Positions 15,970 to 23,781 are shown, numbered from the stretch's first letter. The stretch is DNA of 34,958 nt from an uncultured Bacteroidales bacterium (GCA_903875045.1 CAIQUS010000252.1:1-34958), one strand, 5' to 3'. Notes: a model not told the origin generated them from the letters alone. Translations and numbers: made by a program.

Positions 15970-18900
15970 ATGAGAAAGTTAATTATGTTTTTCCTGGGCA
16001 TCTTATGGCTTGGGGCCATTGCCCAGCAGCCAACAACGATGTTCAACAGGGTCCAGTTCAAGGCAGGTGGTTCCTTGTATAAAATCAACCAGACAGCCGA
16101 TTCCATCGCTTTTGATGATATCTACTACTCTTCTGCTTTTCGCAGGAAGGTCGTAAATTCTGTTGCTTATGTCCGTCCGAGCCATACAAATGACAGGATC
16201 GCATACCCTGGCATCAAGCAGTTTACTGTTCAGGTCCCGGTTACCAAACCCTGTTTTGTGATGTACAACCCGGTTGATGATGGCCTCTATGGCCAGGATG
16301 AGCAAGGAGTAGGAGGGGGGACCGGAACAATTGAAGAAATTGACGTTGCAAATGTCGTTTCCCGCAATGAAAAAGGTATTGTTGTCCCTACTAAATTTAG
16401 TATGATTGATGTAATTCCTCAAACCCAACCTATTTCAATCGGAGATTCCCTTCAGGGAGGCATAGTCTTTTATATCCTGCAGCCCGGAGATTTTGGATAT
16501 GATGCAAATGTTCAACAAGGATTTGTTGCTTCAACAGCAAATCATGTTTCACTTTTACCCTGGGGTTGCTACACACCTGGTGCTGCCTTCGGTACACTTG
16601 CTGATATTGGCAAAGGATATGCTAATTCAGAATTAATTGCTGCTGGATGCTCGGAAACCGGCATCGCCGCTAAGTATTGCCTTGACCTTGTTTTGAATGG
16701 GTATGATGATTGGTTCCTGCCATCCAAGAATGAGCTGCTCCAATTATATGCCCAAAGGAATGTTGTAGGCGGGTTTGGCGCAGGGTATTATTGGTCGTCA
16801 TCTGAATATGATAACAACCTTGCATGGGATGTTTATTTTGGCAATGGATATTCCGACCATTTTATTCGTTCTACTCAAAAAATAATCCGGCCAATCCGAA
16901 AGTTTTCTACTGCCGGTACACTCAAAACTGACAAATTGATGGTGAATGGGAAAACTGTCACCGTCAATGCAAACTGTGTTTTACCCCAGGTCATTCCTGA
17001 TCAGGTTTACCCTGAGGATGGTATTCCCGTAGTTATTGATGGACAATGGGATCATTCCATGGTAGATAATAGTGAAACATGGAATAGCAATGTTTCCAGT
17101 CAATGGGTTACAAATGGGTCAAATATAAGTTACAGCGATGGTAGTGTTACCATTCATGGTACACTTGGGCCAGAATTAGCTTTACCATTGGTTTCACCAA
17201 ATTATACCTTAAATTCATCCAATTGGAGATATTTAACATCACCTGATCGCATTGAGAAATATGGCACAATGAAATTTCCTGTATCTGTAAATTCAAGCCT
17301 GTTCGCATGTGAAGTAGGGTCCATTTATTTTATCTCTGTCTCAATCACTTCATCAAATAATAATTCAGGTATTTTTTTAGCTTGTGGCGGAGTAATGCCT
17401 ATGACCAGTCTAAAGATCAATGGTTCAGGAACACTAACCGGATATTTCCGCGCTGTTACAACTAATGGATATTCAATTGCTCCTGAATCATCTGGAAGCC
17501 TTTTTACCGTTAGCAGTATCTCGGTTAAAAAGGTCACTCCTACAACTGGAAACCTTGAAATCGGACAAAATTTAAAGGTTAATGGTGATATTTTAGGTCC
17601 GGATGGCAATACAGGATTAATTCACTTTGGAGCATCTCCGTTTCTAAATTACAGTTCTATATATAGCCCTATCACTATGAGTTTTCTAAATGCATCAAAC
17701 AACTTAAATTCATTGGCTGCTTCAAGTTTATGCCTTGGTGCTACAACTATTAATGGGCCATTTTCGTTGCAAATTGCTGGTGCCGCACAAATTCAAACAA
17801 TCAAAGGTGGCATTGCCGTTAATAGCACGCTCGATTTATGGTCATCAAGTCACTCAGGAGCAATTACAGGCATAGGTTTGAATTTTTATAATGGGGCAGG
17901 AGATAGGATCATGTCCCTGGGAAACGATAAGAATGTTTGGATTGACAATATCTCAGTATTAGCCGGGACTGCAGCACTTAATATCATCAAAACGAAGTCA
18001 CCAGATTTTCTCGCACAATTCAGAAATTCAAATAATATAGAAAATGCGCTTGATTCAGCCACATTCATCCTGCAAGATGGCACTGTTGGACAATATGGGC
18101 CTGGTGGAAATACCGGAATTGTTTCTTATTCAGGTGACAGTGATGAAAAAGTCACAATCAAAGTAGCCGATTACCCTATCGCATCATTCCGTCGCAGAAA
18201 TACTGCATTAAGTCTTACAAACCAATCTGGTCAAATGGATTTTGTTATATCCGATGAACCTCTCACTGCAGGTTACGAAGGAGTAAAAGGTTCTTTTGGC
18301 TCAGGGGCCGGGTATGCCTATGTAAAATATCAAAGCGATGAAGATAATTCAGGCGCTTGGGGTGCTATATGTTATCGTGATGCTAATGGCGATTTCGGTT
18401 GTTCTGATGACCAACAAATTCAAAACATGCAGCTAAGCGGTACACTCATCGCTACTGGGGTTTCTGTATCAACCGTTGGCGGAGATGCTATTTTGAATAT
18501 TATACCTGATTATGATGATGATCCCACTGCAGCCGTTGGTTTGAGATATAATGAAGGTCCATGGCTCGCTTATGGAAACCCTGCCAATAATCAATATTTC
18601 TTTGGAAATGGCCAAATTGATATAAATGCCCAAACTCATCTCATTCGAACTGTTGGGACATTGCAACCAGACACGATTTCATCATATCAGGAATACACTC
18701 TACAAATGAGCACTGGAAATGTTGTAGCAGCAACAGGAATAACAAAAGCCATGCTTGGGTCATTTATGTACTACAATGGAAATTCTGCAATAGACATAAC
18801 CGCTAACCCTCAGATATTCGCTGCTAAAAATGGGAGAAAGATTATGATTGTAGGGTCAAGTAATACAAATACACTGAAACTCGATAACGGTAGCGGATTG

Positions 18901-19008
18901 GCTTTAGCCGGTGGTGCATCCATTACCCTCGGGCTTGCTGACAATATTGAATTAATGTATGTTACAGGTTTGGCGGTATGGATGGAAATTTCACGTTCAA
19001 ATAATTAA
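15970..19008 (+). CDS. large adhesin/fibre protein with signal peptide and DUF1566 (Lcl) domain
   Basis: The product is 1012 residues from the ATG at 15970; the frame is open to 15919, but that overlaps the upstream gene. The N-terminus (MRKLIMFFLGILWLGAIAQQ) is a clear Sec-type signal with a cleavage site after AIA. Residues ~155-312 form a DUF1566/Lcl C-terminal domain: GGIVFYIL, then YDDWFLPSKNELLQLY, YYWSSSEYDN and RPIRKF. This C-type-lectin-like fold is often used for ligand binding. The remaining ~700 residues are beta-repeat, Gly/Asn/Ser-rich fibre-like sequence. Virion fibres are normally assembled in the cytoplasm, so a secretion signal is odd. The protein may be exported to the cell surface or be a moron. 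It is more AT-rich and Asn-rich than upstream genes, suggesting recent exchange. No reverse transcriptase or template repeat of a diversity-generating retroelement was seen. Confidence 0.75.
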   Translation: MRKLIMFFLGILWLGAIAQQPTTMFNRVQFKAGGSLYKINQTADSIAFDDIYYSSAFRRKVVNSVAYVRPSHTNDRIAYPGIKQFTVQVPVTKPCFVMYNPVDDGLYGQDEQGVGGGTGTIEEIDVANVVSRNEKGIVVPTKFSMIDVIPQTQPISIGDSLQGGIVFYILQPGDFGYDANVQQGFVASTANHVSLLPWGCYTPGAAFGTLADIGKGYANSELIAAGCSETGIAAKYCLDLVLNGYDDWFLPSKNELLQLYAQRNVVGGFGAGYYWSSSEYDNNLAWDVYFGNGYSDHFIRSTQKIIRPIRKFSTAGTLKTDKLMVNGKTVTVNANCVLPQVIPDQVYPEDGIPVVIDGQWDHSMVDNSETWNSNVSSQWVTNGSNISYSDGSVTIHGTLGPELALPLVSPNYTLNSSNWRYLTSPDRIEKYGTMKFPVSVNSSLFACEVGSIYFISVSITSSNNNSGIFLACGGVMPMTSLKINGSGTLTGYFRAVTTNGYSIAPESSGSLFTVSSISVKKVTPTTGNLEIGQNLKVNGDILGPDGNTGLIHFGASPFLNYSSIYSPITMSFLNASNNLNSLAASSLCLGATTINGPFSLQIAGAAQIQTIKGGIAVNSTLDLWSSSHSGAITGIGLNFYNGAGDRIMSLGNDKNVWIDNISVLAGTAALNIIKTKSPDFLAQFRNSNNIENALDSATFILQDGTVGQYGPGGNTGIVSYSGDSDEKVTIKVADYPIASFRRRNTALSLTNQSGQMDFVISDEPLTAGYEGVKGSFGSGAGYAYVKYQSDEDNSGAWGAICYRDANGDFGCSDDQQIQNMQLSGTLIATGVSVSTVGGDAILNIIPDYDDDPTAAVGLRYNEGPWLAYGNPANNQYFFGNGQIDINAQTHLIRTVGTLQPDTISSYQEYTLQMSTGNVVAATGITKAMLGSFMYYNGNSAIDITANPQIFAAKNGRKIMIVGSSNTNTLKLDNGSGLALAGGASITLGLADNIELMYVTGLAVWMEISRSNN

Positions 19009-19030
19009 TAACCAATCTAAATTAGGAATT

Positions 19031-19255
19031 ATGAACAATTTATCTAAACATGGCAAGCTAAATAAATTTGACCTCCTTAAAACCATGATCATTGTGATCG
19101 GAACCTCTATCATGGGAAGCCTGATCCCGGTTATCACAACCGGACATTTTCCCGAGAAAGAACAAATTAGCCTGATTATAGGTACTGCAGTTGGAGCTGG
19201 TTTTACATATCTGCTCAAACAAGTCCGGACTGATTCAAATGGTACTATTTATTGA
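19031..19255 (+). CDS. holin-like membrane protein
   Basis: The product is 74 residues from the ATG at 19031, preceded by an AGGAATT that could serve as a ribosome site; the frame is open to 18959 inside the adhesin gene. Two hydrophobic segments (IIVIGTSIMGSLIPVI and ISLIIGTAVGAGFTYLL) flank a short loop with charged residues. A Lys-rich N-terminus and a short polar C-terminus complete a class II holin topology. It is the last gene of the tail operon, a usual place for lysis genes, and is followed by a terminator. No endolysin was recognised next to it. Confidence 0.6.
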   Translation: MNNLSKHGKLNKFDLLKTMIIVIGTSIMGSLIPVITTGHFPEKEQISLIIGTAVGAGFTYLLKQVRTDSNGTIY

Positions 19256-19277
19256 GGTCTCAAGGTGTTTTTTAATA

Positions 19278-19308
19278 AAAATGGCCAGAAATTCTGGCCA
19301 TTTTATTT
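19278..19308 (+). terminator. Rho-independent terminator closing the tail operon
   Basis: A perfect 13-bp inverted repeat (AAAATGGCCAGAA at 19278-19290 with TTCTGGCCATTTT at 19292-19304) is followed by a T-rich stretch. The A-run on the left lets it act on the opposite strand too, so it may also end the convergent recombinase transcript. Confidence 0.85.
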
Positions 19309-19447
19309 TCTGATTTCCATTACGGTCAGAACAACTAGAAAATCAATTTTGCCGATTACTACCCGAAATGGGTAGTCGGCACCGTTCTTTGTGGGGAACT
19401 AAATTGAAAAATGTTTTAAAACCTTGTCGGATATTTAAGACCCGTTC

Positions 19448-20647
19448 CTAGCTAAAGAAAGGGTGATCCTTTAGTTTTTTAGCTGTCTCCAGCTTTGTGA
19501 CCCTGATGTATTTTAAGAAGGATTCTGTTTTCCTGTGTCCGGTAATCTCCATGATATCATGCATAGGAATTCCGGCCAAATAAGCATTTGTTGCAAAGGA
19601 TCTTCTGGCTGTGTGGGTTCGTATCTCCAGCCACTTATTGATATTGCCGCTTCTGACTTTATTGCTATAGGCCATTTGACCGATGAAACGCATACCATCA
19701 TTTGTTTTCTGCAACGAAAGTACCCCGAGTTTGTTCCCGTATTTAGTCAGGATTTCTACAACCAGTGGCTTTACAGGGATGATAACAGGTTCATCTGTTT
19801 TTTGAGTCCTGACATAAAGGTTGCCATCATGAATATTCTCAAGTGTTACCTTCGTCCAGTCAGAGTGTCTGAGTCCTGTAAAGCAGTTTAATACGAATAT
19901 ATCACGAATTCTCCGTTTTTCAGGGATATCCATCGGATATTCGTACAATGCCTGGATTTCATCCGTTGTCAAATAAACCGTGTCGACATCTACTTTAATA
20001 ACTTTGAAGTCACGCCTAAGATATTCCTGGTTAGTCGTAATTTTATCTTCAACAGCTTCAGTCATCAATCGCTTGACACGCTTAATATGAGAACCGACAG
20101 TATTGGGCTTCAATCCGATTTCTTTCAGATACCCGGTAAACTTTAAATAGAAGTCTTTGCCGATGGTTTCAAAGTCAACCTTGAACCCTTTTTTCTCCTG
20201 GAAATTTTCCAAATGTGTTTTCAAACCATTGTAATGCGATACATGGGTAGGATTGAATTTGTCTTTATAGCGTTCCTGAAATATTCCAATGAAAGACAGA
20301 AAAGTAGTTTTAAGGACTATTTTCTCCTCCTTTCTTCCAATGAAAACCTGGTAGGAATCCTTCAATTCTTTGGACTTTCTTTTAACCTCATCCTTTGTAT
20401 ATATTGATTCTGAGGGAAATAATTCATCATATTTATTTAACAGGAAATTTGTGATTTCACGTAAGCGCTTGTTATTTTCGGCATTTTCTTTTAACGGCTT
20501 GATTTTTTGATCATCCTGATCCCAGGCTTTTACTGGTACAGATAATCCAGTCGAAAGTCTTAATCTTTCATGATTGAATGTTAAAGCTATTATTAACAAT
20601 GTTTTACCATTGGTTTCTTTATACGGATAGTACTTCACGGTTGCCAT
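19448..20647 (-). CDS. tyrosine recombinase / phage-type integrase (int1)
   Basis: The 399-residue protein has an N-terminal arm-type DNA-binding domain (PYKETNGKTLLIIALTFN), a SAM-like core-binding domain (~105-200) and a C-terminal catalytic domain. The catalytic set is complete: R260 in TGLRHSD, the beta-hairpin Lys in TQKTDEP, H345 and R348 in HTARRS, His in TGHRKTES, and the nucleophile Y380 in LKYIRV. It would integrate or excise the element that carries it. It is convergent with the tail operon, and its promoter lies in a perfect inverted repeat. A tRNA-Arg fragment lies 170 bp upstream of its start. It probably belongs to the left element, though its own attachment sites are not proven. 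Confidence 0.93.
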   Translation of the reverse strand: MATVKYYPYKETNGKTLLIIALTFNHERLRLSTGLSVPVKAWDQDDQKIKPLKENAENNKRLREITNFLLNKYDELFPSESIYTKDEVKRKSKELKDSYQVFIGRKEEKIVLKTTFLSFIGIFQERYKDKFNPTHVSHYNGLKTHLENFQEKKGFKVDFETIGKDFYLKFTGYLKEIGLKPNTVGSHIKRVKRLMTEAVEDKITTNQEYLRRDFKVIKVDVDTVYLTTDEIQALYEYPMDIPEKRRIRDIFVLNCFTGLRHSDWTKVTLENIHDGNLYVRTQKTDEPVIIPVKPLVVEILTKYGNKLGVLSLQKTNDGMRFIGQMAYSNKVRSGNINKWLEIRTHTARRSFATNAYLAGIPMHDIMEITGHRKTESFLKYIRVTKLETAKKLKDHPFFS

Positions 20648-20665
20648 AATTGAGGAGTTTTAATA

Positions 20666-20706
20666 GTTGCCTAGCAAATATACGGCTAGTCAACTAGCTA
20701 GGCAAC
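20666..20706 (-). promoter_or_regulatory. int1 promoter bracketed by a 10-bp inverted repeat (operator candidate)
   Basis: On the minus strand a TTG (+ strand CAA, 20703-20705) and a -7 box TATATTTG (+ strand 20675-20682) are 20 bases apart, a good Bacteroidales promoter. The arms GTTGCCTAGC (20666-20675) and GCTAGGCAAC (20697-20706) are perfect inverted copies that cover the -7 end and the -33 element. A nested CTAGT-CA-ACTAG dyad lies at 20686-20697. Binding here, by the recombinase or a repressor, would shut the promoter. Confidence 0.65.
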
Positions 20707-20755
20707 TTTGCTTTAAAAAGTTATAAACAGGGGACAAACGGCTGTAAACCGCTGT

Positions 20756-20783
20756 AAAAAAAAACCAGCAATGACGCTGGTTT
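20756..20783 (-). terminator. minus-strand terminator downstream of the tRNA remnant
   Basis: The stem AAACCAGC (20762-20769) / GCTGGTTT (20776-20783) is followed on the minus strand by a T tract (+ strand A run, 20756-20764). It lies just past the 3' end of the tRNA-Arg fragment and is probably the original tRNA terminator. Confidence 0.8.
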
Positions 20784-20818
20784 CGGTGTGATGTGCCTGA
20801 TGTTCAAGGGGTGTTTTG

Positions 20819-20860
20819 TGATCCCGGCGCGATTCGAACGCGCGACCCACAGCTTAGAAG
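20819..20860 (-). other. 3' half of tRNA-Arg(TCT), probable attachment site
   Basis: Read on the minus strand, this is an exact tRNA 3' half. It has an anticodon loop CTTCTAA (anticodon TCT), a 3' anticodon stem GCTGT, variable loop GGGTC, T arm GCGCG-TTCGAAT-CGCGC, acceptor strand CGGGATC and discriminator A. The 5' half is missing: beyond 20860 the sequence does not pair with GCTGT and has no D arm. Mobile elements that insert into tRNA genes leave such a 3' duplicate at one end. Given the orientation, the element should lie to the right, with the intact tRNA at its far end, outside this window. Confidence 0.75.
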
Positions 20861-20961
20861 ATATTACCATCACCATTTTACACCGTATATAAACCATGTG
20901 TAACAAGTCTAAAGAATTGATAAAAAGTTAATTATAAAAATATTTAATCTGTTGAAAATGG

Positions 20962-20989
20962 TTGCATAAGGTTAAAAATAGTATATTTG
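20962..20989 (+). promoter_or_regulatory. promoter of int2
   Basis: A TTG at 20962-20964 and a -7 box TATATTTG at 20982-20989 are 17 bases apart, slightly short of the usual spacing. Transcription would start near 20996, inside the tandem repeat, which argues against the alternative TTG translation start at 20962. Confidence 0.6.
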
Positions 20990-21013
20990 GGGGCAATTTT
21001 CGGGGCAACTTTC
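20990..21013 (+). repeat. tandem 12-bp repeat at the int2 transcription start
   Basis: GGGGCAATTTTC (20990-21001) and GGGGCAACTTTC (21002-21013) match at 11 of 12 bases and abut the -7 box. They could be a repressor operator or arm-type recombinase sites. Confidence 0.6.
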
Positions 21014-21018
21014 GTACT

Positions 21019-22251
21019 ATGGAATCAAAAACATTATTGGCGCTTGATCGCAGATCGCAAAGAAAAAATGAGACCTATCCAATATGCCTTGCGCTTTACC
21101 ACAAAGGTACAAAAAGCTATATCAATTTAAAGGAATATGTTCTGGATGATTTTTGGGATCAGAAAAATGGAATGGTTCTTAAAGGTGCGGAAGTATTTCC
21201 AAGCCTTTCCTGGGTAAATTCAAAAATTACCGGGAAAAAAGTTGATGCGAATAGGCTTATTAAAAGCCTGGAGGGATCTGGCCAGCTTAATCAGATAACG
21301 CACCAGGAGCTAAGGAGAAGGATTCAGAATAAATCTACCCAGGCATCATTTTCGACCTACCTTGATAATTTAATCTCAGAATTTGCCACAAATGGAAATC
21401 ACGGACAGGTAAGAATATACACAGGAGCAAAAAGTTTTCTGAAAAATTATGCTGATCCTGACAAGGATTTTAAATTCGAGGATATCAATTACAAGTTGCT
21501 AAAAACTGTTGAAGGAAAATTTAAACCAAGGATGCCGGGTTGTAAAAATGGACTATCTGTGCAGCTGCGAACAATCAGGGCGATATGGAACAGGGCAATA
21601 AAGGAGGGGTTGGTGAGTGTCGAACAATATCCCTTCAAAGATTATAAAATTCAAACCTCAAAATCACATAAAACGGCAATAAGCTCTGATGATATTAGGC
21701 GTATAAATGGATTAAAGTTGCCGGTAAACACTTCTGCATGGCACTGCAGGAACATGTTTCTTTTTTCTTTTCATACAATGGGTATGAATTTTGCCGATAT
21801 TGCTTGTCTGCAGGTAAAAAACATAAAGGAAGATAATATTACTTACACCAGGTCAAAAACCAAAAAGGCAATATCGGTACAATTGAATGATAACATCAGT
21901 AAATTATTGAAAAACTACATAGAAAACAAAGCACAAAATGATTACATATTCCCGGTAATTATTAACGCTCATAATGCACCTGCTGAAATTCAAGCCTATC
22001 ATAGTGTCGCTAATCACGCATTAAAAAGATGGGCAAAGAAATTATCAATTAATCCATCATTGTCCTTTAATACTGCTCGTCACTCCTGGGCAACAATAGG
22101 TAAGGAGTTAGATATTCCCATTGCAGTTCTGTCTGAGGGGCTTGGACATGCTGATATTGGTACAACTCAAATTTATCTCGACTCATTTGATAAAAAACGG
22201 ATTAATGATGCCAATACTCAGATAACTGAATTCATGTTACAGCAGAAATAA
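21019..22251 (+). CDS. tyrosine recombinase (int2) with variant active site
   Basis: The product is 410 residues from the ATG at 21019; a longer frame starts with TTG at 20962, but that overlaps the promoter. It has an N-terminal arm domain, a SAM-like domain (~105-205) and a catalytic domain. The nucleophile Y386 (TTQIYLDSF), a GH pair (GLGHADIG) and R354 in NTARHSW are present. The box I Arg is replaced (N257 in MGMNFAD) and the usual box II His is N351. Loss of box I Arg is known in some Bacteroidetes recombinases such as IntDOT, so activity is still plausible. It starts 160 bases from the tRNA-Arg fragment and reads away from it, the usual arrangement for an integrase at one end of its element. 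A terminator lies about 200 bases downstream. Confidence 0.9.
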   Translation: MESKTLLALDRRSQRKNETYPICLALYHKGTKSYINLKEYVLDDFWDQKNGMVLKGAEVFPSLSWVNSKITGKKVDANRLIKSLEGSGQLNQITHQELRRRIQNKSTQASFSTYLDNLISEFATNGNHGQVRIYTGAKSFLKNYADPDKDFKFEDINYKLLKTVEGKFKPRMPGCKNGLSVQLRTIRAIWNRAIKEGLVSVEQYPFKDYKIQTSKSHKTAISSDDIRRINGLKLPVNTSAWHCRNMFLFSFHTMGMNFADIACLQVKNIKEDNITYTRSKTKKAISVQLNDNISKLLKNYIENKAQNDYIFPVIINAHNAPAEIQAYHSVANHALKRWAKKLSINPSLSFNTARHSWATIGKELDIPIAVLSEGLGHADIGTTQIYLDSFDKKRINDANTQITEFMLQQK

Positions 22252-22300
22252 GCTGGCTGTTGCATATAATCGCTCAGGAAGATCATTATTCCCTGATAAG

Positions 22301-22397
22301 TCATTCACCTGGTCACATCATCACATCAGCATCAATTGCCCCGCTCCCTTCGGTCCATTGCACCAGATACCCATCCGGATCACTGGCACCGGCTCCC
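22301..22397 (+). repeat. dispersed repeat copy (unit A)
   Basis: This 97-bp stretch shares the ordered blocks TCATTCACCTGGTCACAT, GCATCA, CCGCTCCCTTCGGTCCATTG and CGGATCACTGGCACC with the tandem copies at 29502-29921. It starts 50 bases after the int2 stop and is non-coding. Confidence 0.75.
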
Positions 22398-22446
22398 AAT
22401 ATTGAAAATAAACAATGAAATAAAAGAAGGAATTAGATAGGAACAA

Positions 22447-22474
22447 AAAAGCCGCCCATTTCTGAACGGCTTTT
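22447..22474 (+). terminator. Rho-independent terminator after int2
   Basis: AAAAGCCG (22447-22454) pairs with CGGCTTTT (22467-22474) over a 12-base loop. A run on the left and T run on the right make it potentially bidirectional. The region from 22252 to 22691 otherwise holds only the two repeat copies. Confidence 0.75.
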
Positions 22475-22633
22475 ATAGATGCGACAGTTTTACCTGACTA
22501 TTCAACCTACCCTGCAAAGATACCAAAAAAAAATATGGTGCCTATGGCTCATGTTTATAAAAAAGTAATACGACAAGTAATGACCCCTGTATATTAGGCC
22601 AACACCACAGGGTTTCCGATCCATGCCAGAAAG

Positions 22634-22688
22634 GTAGGTTTATTCACATGGTTACAGCATCACATCGGAATCACTGGCACCGGCTCCC
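22634..22688 (+). repeat. internally deleted dispersed repeat copy (unit A)
   Basis: GTAGGTTTATTCACATGG is followed after a short middle part by GGAATCACTGGCACCGGCTCCC-type sequence. The ends match the other copies, but the ~45-base centre is missing. It abuts the 3' end of the minus-strand gene at 22692. Confidence 0.65.
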
Positions 22689-22691
22689 GGT

Positions 22692-22904
22692 TCATTTTTT
22701 AATGATTCTATTGAGTTTTTTCATTACCCGGGCCTCGCTAACAAATCCGGTACGGCCCTCAACCATCCTTTTTAATAACTCCTGATCCTCAGCATCATCT
22801 TCGTTGATAAATTTGATTCCCTTAAATTTCTCGGCCATAACCCTGGCTGTTTCTATCAGCGCTTTGCCAGCCTTTGTACGCTCATTTATCTGTATAGTTG
22901 TCAT
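22692..22904 (-). CDS. small hypothetical protein, antitoxin-like
   Basis: The product is 70 residues. The N-terminus (MTTIQINERTKAGKALIETA) resembles the ribbon or helix start of small antitoxin-type or DNA-binding proteins; the C-terminus is helical and basic (VMKKLNRIIKK). No toxin gene is adjacent: the next gene on the same strand encodes a small unknown protein of different character. It may belong to the switch region transcript that also contains the XRE regulator. The function is unknown. Confidence 0.6.
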   Translation of the reverse strand: MTTIQINERTKAGKALIETARVMAEKFKGIKFINEDDAEDQELLKRMVEGRTGFVSEARVMKKLNRIIKK

Positions 22905-22931
22905 GATGCAAAAATTAGTAATTAAATTGAT

Positions 22932-23138
22932 TTATATCCAGTTGAACCGGGAGCAATGGGCAAATATTTCAATTTCGTCAGATTCATATTTATGTCCATC
23001 AAATGACATATAATGATATTTACAGCCCCAAAATCCAAAATATTCATACCAATCTGAGCCGGGAATGATCTGAAAAAGGTCACCTTTTGACAGTTCACTG
23101 ATCTTTGAAATTTTCATTTTTTTCGGAGATTTCAACAT
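22932..23138 (-). CDS. small hypothetical protein, aromatic-rich
   Basis: The product is 68 residues, or 61 if translation starts at the second Met (23117: MKISKISELSKGDLF). It is an SH3-like small beta protein by appearance (GDLFQIIPGSDWYEYFGFWG), rich in Trp/Tyr/Phe/His and without signal peptide. It lies between the 70-residue gene and the XRE regulator, all on the minus strand, so co-transcription with the regulator is likely. I do not recognise the family. Confidence 0.55.
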   Translation of the reverse strand: MLKSPKKMKISKISELSKGDLFQIIPGSDWYEYFGFWGCKYHYMSFDGHKYESDEIEIFAHCSRFNWI

Positions 23139-23235
23139 GATCGGTTGCGGTTAACAAAACAAGTCTTATGACCCTTGATCATTCTTGTAATCACTCCCGA
23201 TCATCGGTGTCGACTTTGTTGACAATTTTGAATCA

Positions 23236-23652
23236 CTATATTATCCCGTGGCTTTTGTTTTTCCGCTGGTCCCGTAATGATTTGTATAATCCGTATTGTT
23301 GAGACAGCTTTACGATCTGGGGGAACTCATATAAAGAAGCTGATAAAGGAATCTCATCGGCAGAATTATCATTACTACTAAGCAGGACACTGGATAAATA
23401 AAACTCCAAAGCGTCTATTTTATCATTTAAGGCCAGTACCTCATCCTCAAGTGTCGGAAAAAAATACGAGAACGGAATGCCATATTCTTTTATGATCATA
23501 AAAAGACCATTAGCGTCTATTGCAGATTCTCCCTTTATAATACTCGTAACAGTATTTCGATTTTTTCCAATCAACCTCGACAGGTCTTTTACCGTAATAT
23601 TATGTTTTTCAACATATTGACGTAATTTGTCTTCAACCTTAATGTCATCCAT
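23236..23652 (-). CDS. XRE-family repressor-like regulator
   Basis: The 138-residue protein has a helix-turn-helix of the Cro/CI (XRE) type at about residues 8-62 (VEKHNITVKDLSRLIGKNRN, then TVTSIIKGESAID). The C-terminal region is leucine-rich and helical, suited to dimerisation, with no LexA-type peptidase motif. It is divergent from the excisionase-like gene at 23782, with about 130 bases between them holding a strong promoter and a palindrome. This is the arrangement of a lysogeny or induction switch (CI-like, or Stl-like in phage satellites). Without a peptidase domain, derepression would probably need an antirepressor partner, as Stl does. Confidence 0.8.
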   Translation of the reverse strand: MDDIKVEDKLRQYVEKHNITVKDLSRLIGKNRNTVTSIIKGESAIDANGLFMIIKEYGIPFSYFFPTLEDEVLALNDKIDALEFYLSSVLLSSNDNSADEIPLSASLYEFPQIVKLSQQYGLYKSLRDQRKNKSHGII

Positions 23653-23683
23653 AGCTTAATTTTTATTTATTATTGGTATTTTC

Positions 23684-23720
23684 TTGACATTAGTGTTTAT
23701 TTTATTATATTTGTGCACAA
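23684..23720 (+). promoter_or_regulatory. rightward promoter with overlapping palindrome (switch operator)
   Basis: TTGACA at 23684-23689 and the -7 box TATATTTG at 23706-23713 have 19-base spacing counted from TTG, an ideal Bacteroidales promoter. The palindrome TTGTGCACAA (23711-23720) overlaps the end of the -7 box and the start site. It is a natural operator for the divergently encoded XRE protein. Confidence 0.7.
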
Positions 23721-23781
23721 TATTTAAGCATGTCGCATTAATTATTATATTCAAGTGGTAAATATAACAAATATTTCGCAT

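Noticed and set aside
16400-16910. Diversity-generating retroelement target
   Set aside because: The DUF1566 domain is suggestive, but no reverse transcriptase, accessory gene or template repeat was found in the window and the domain is internal rather than C-terminal.
20819-20860. Functional tRNA gene
   Set aside because: Only the 3' half is present; the acceptor 5' strand, D arm and 5' anticodon strand are missing.
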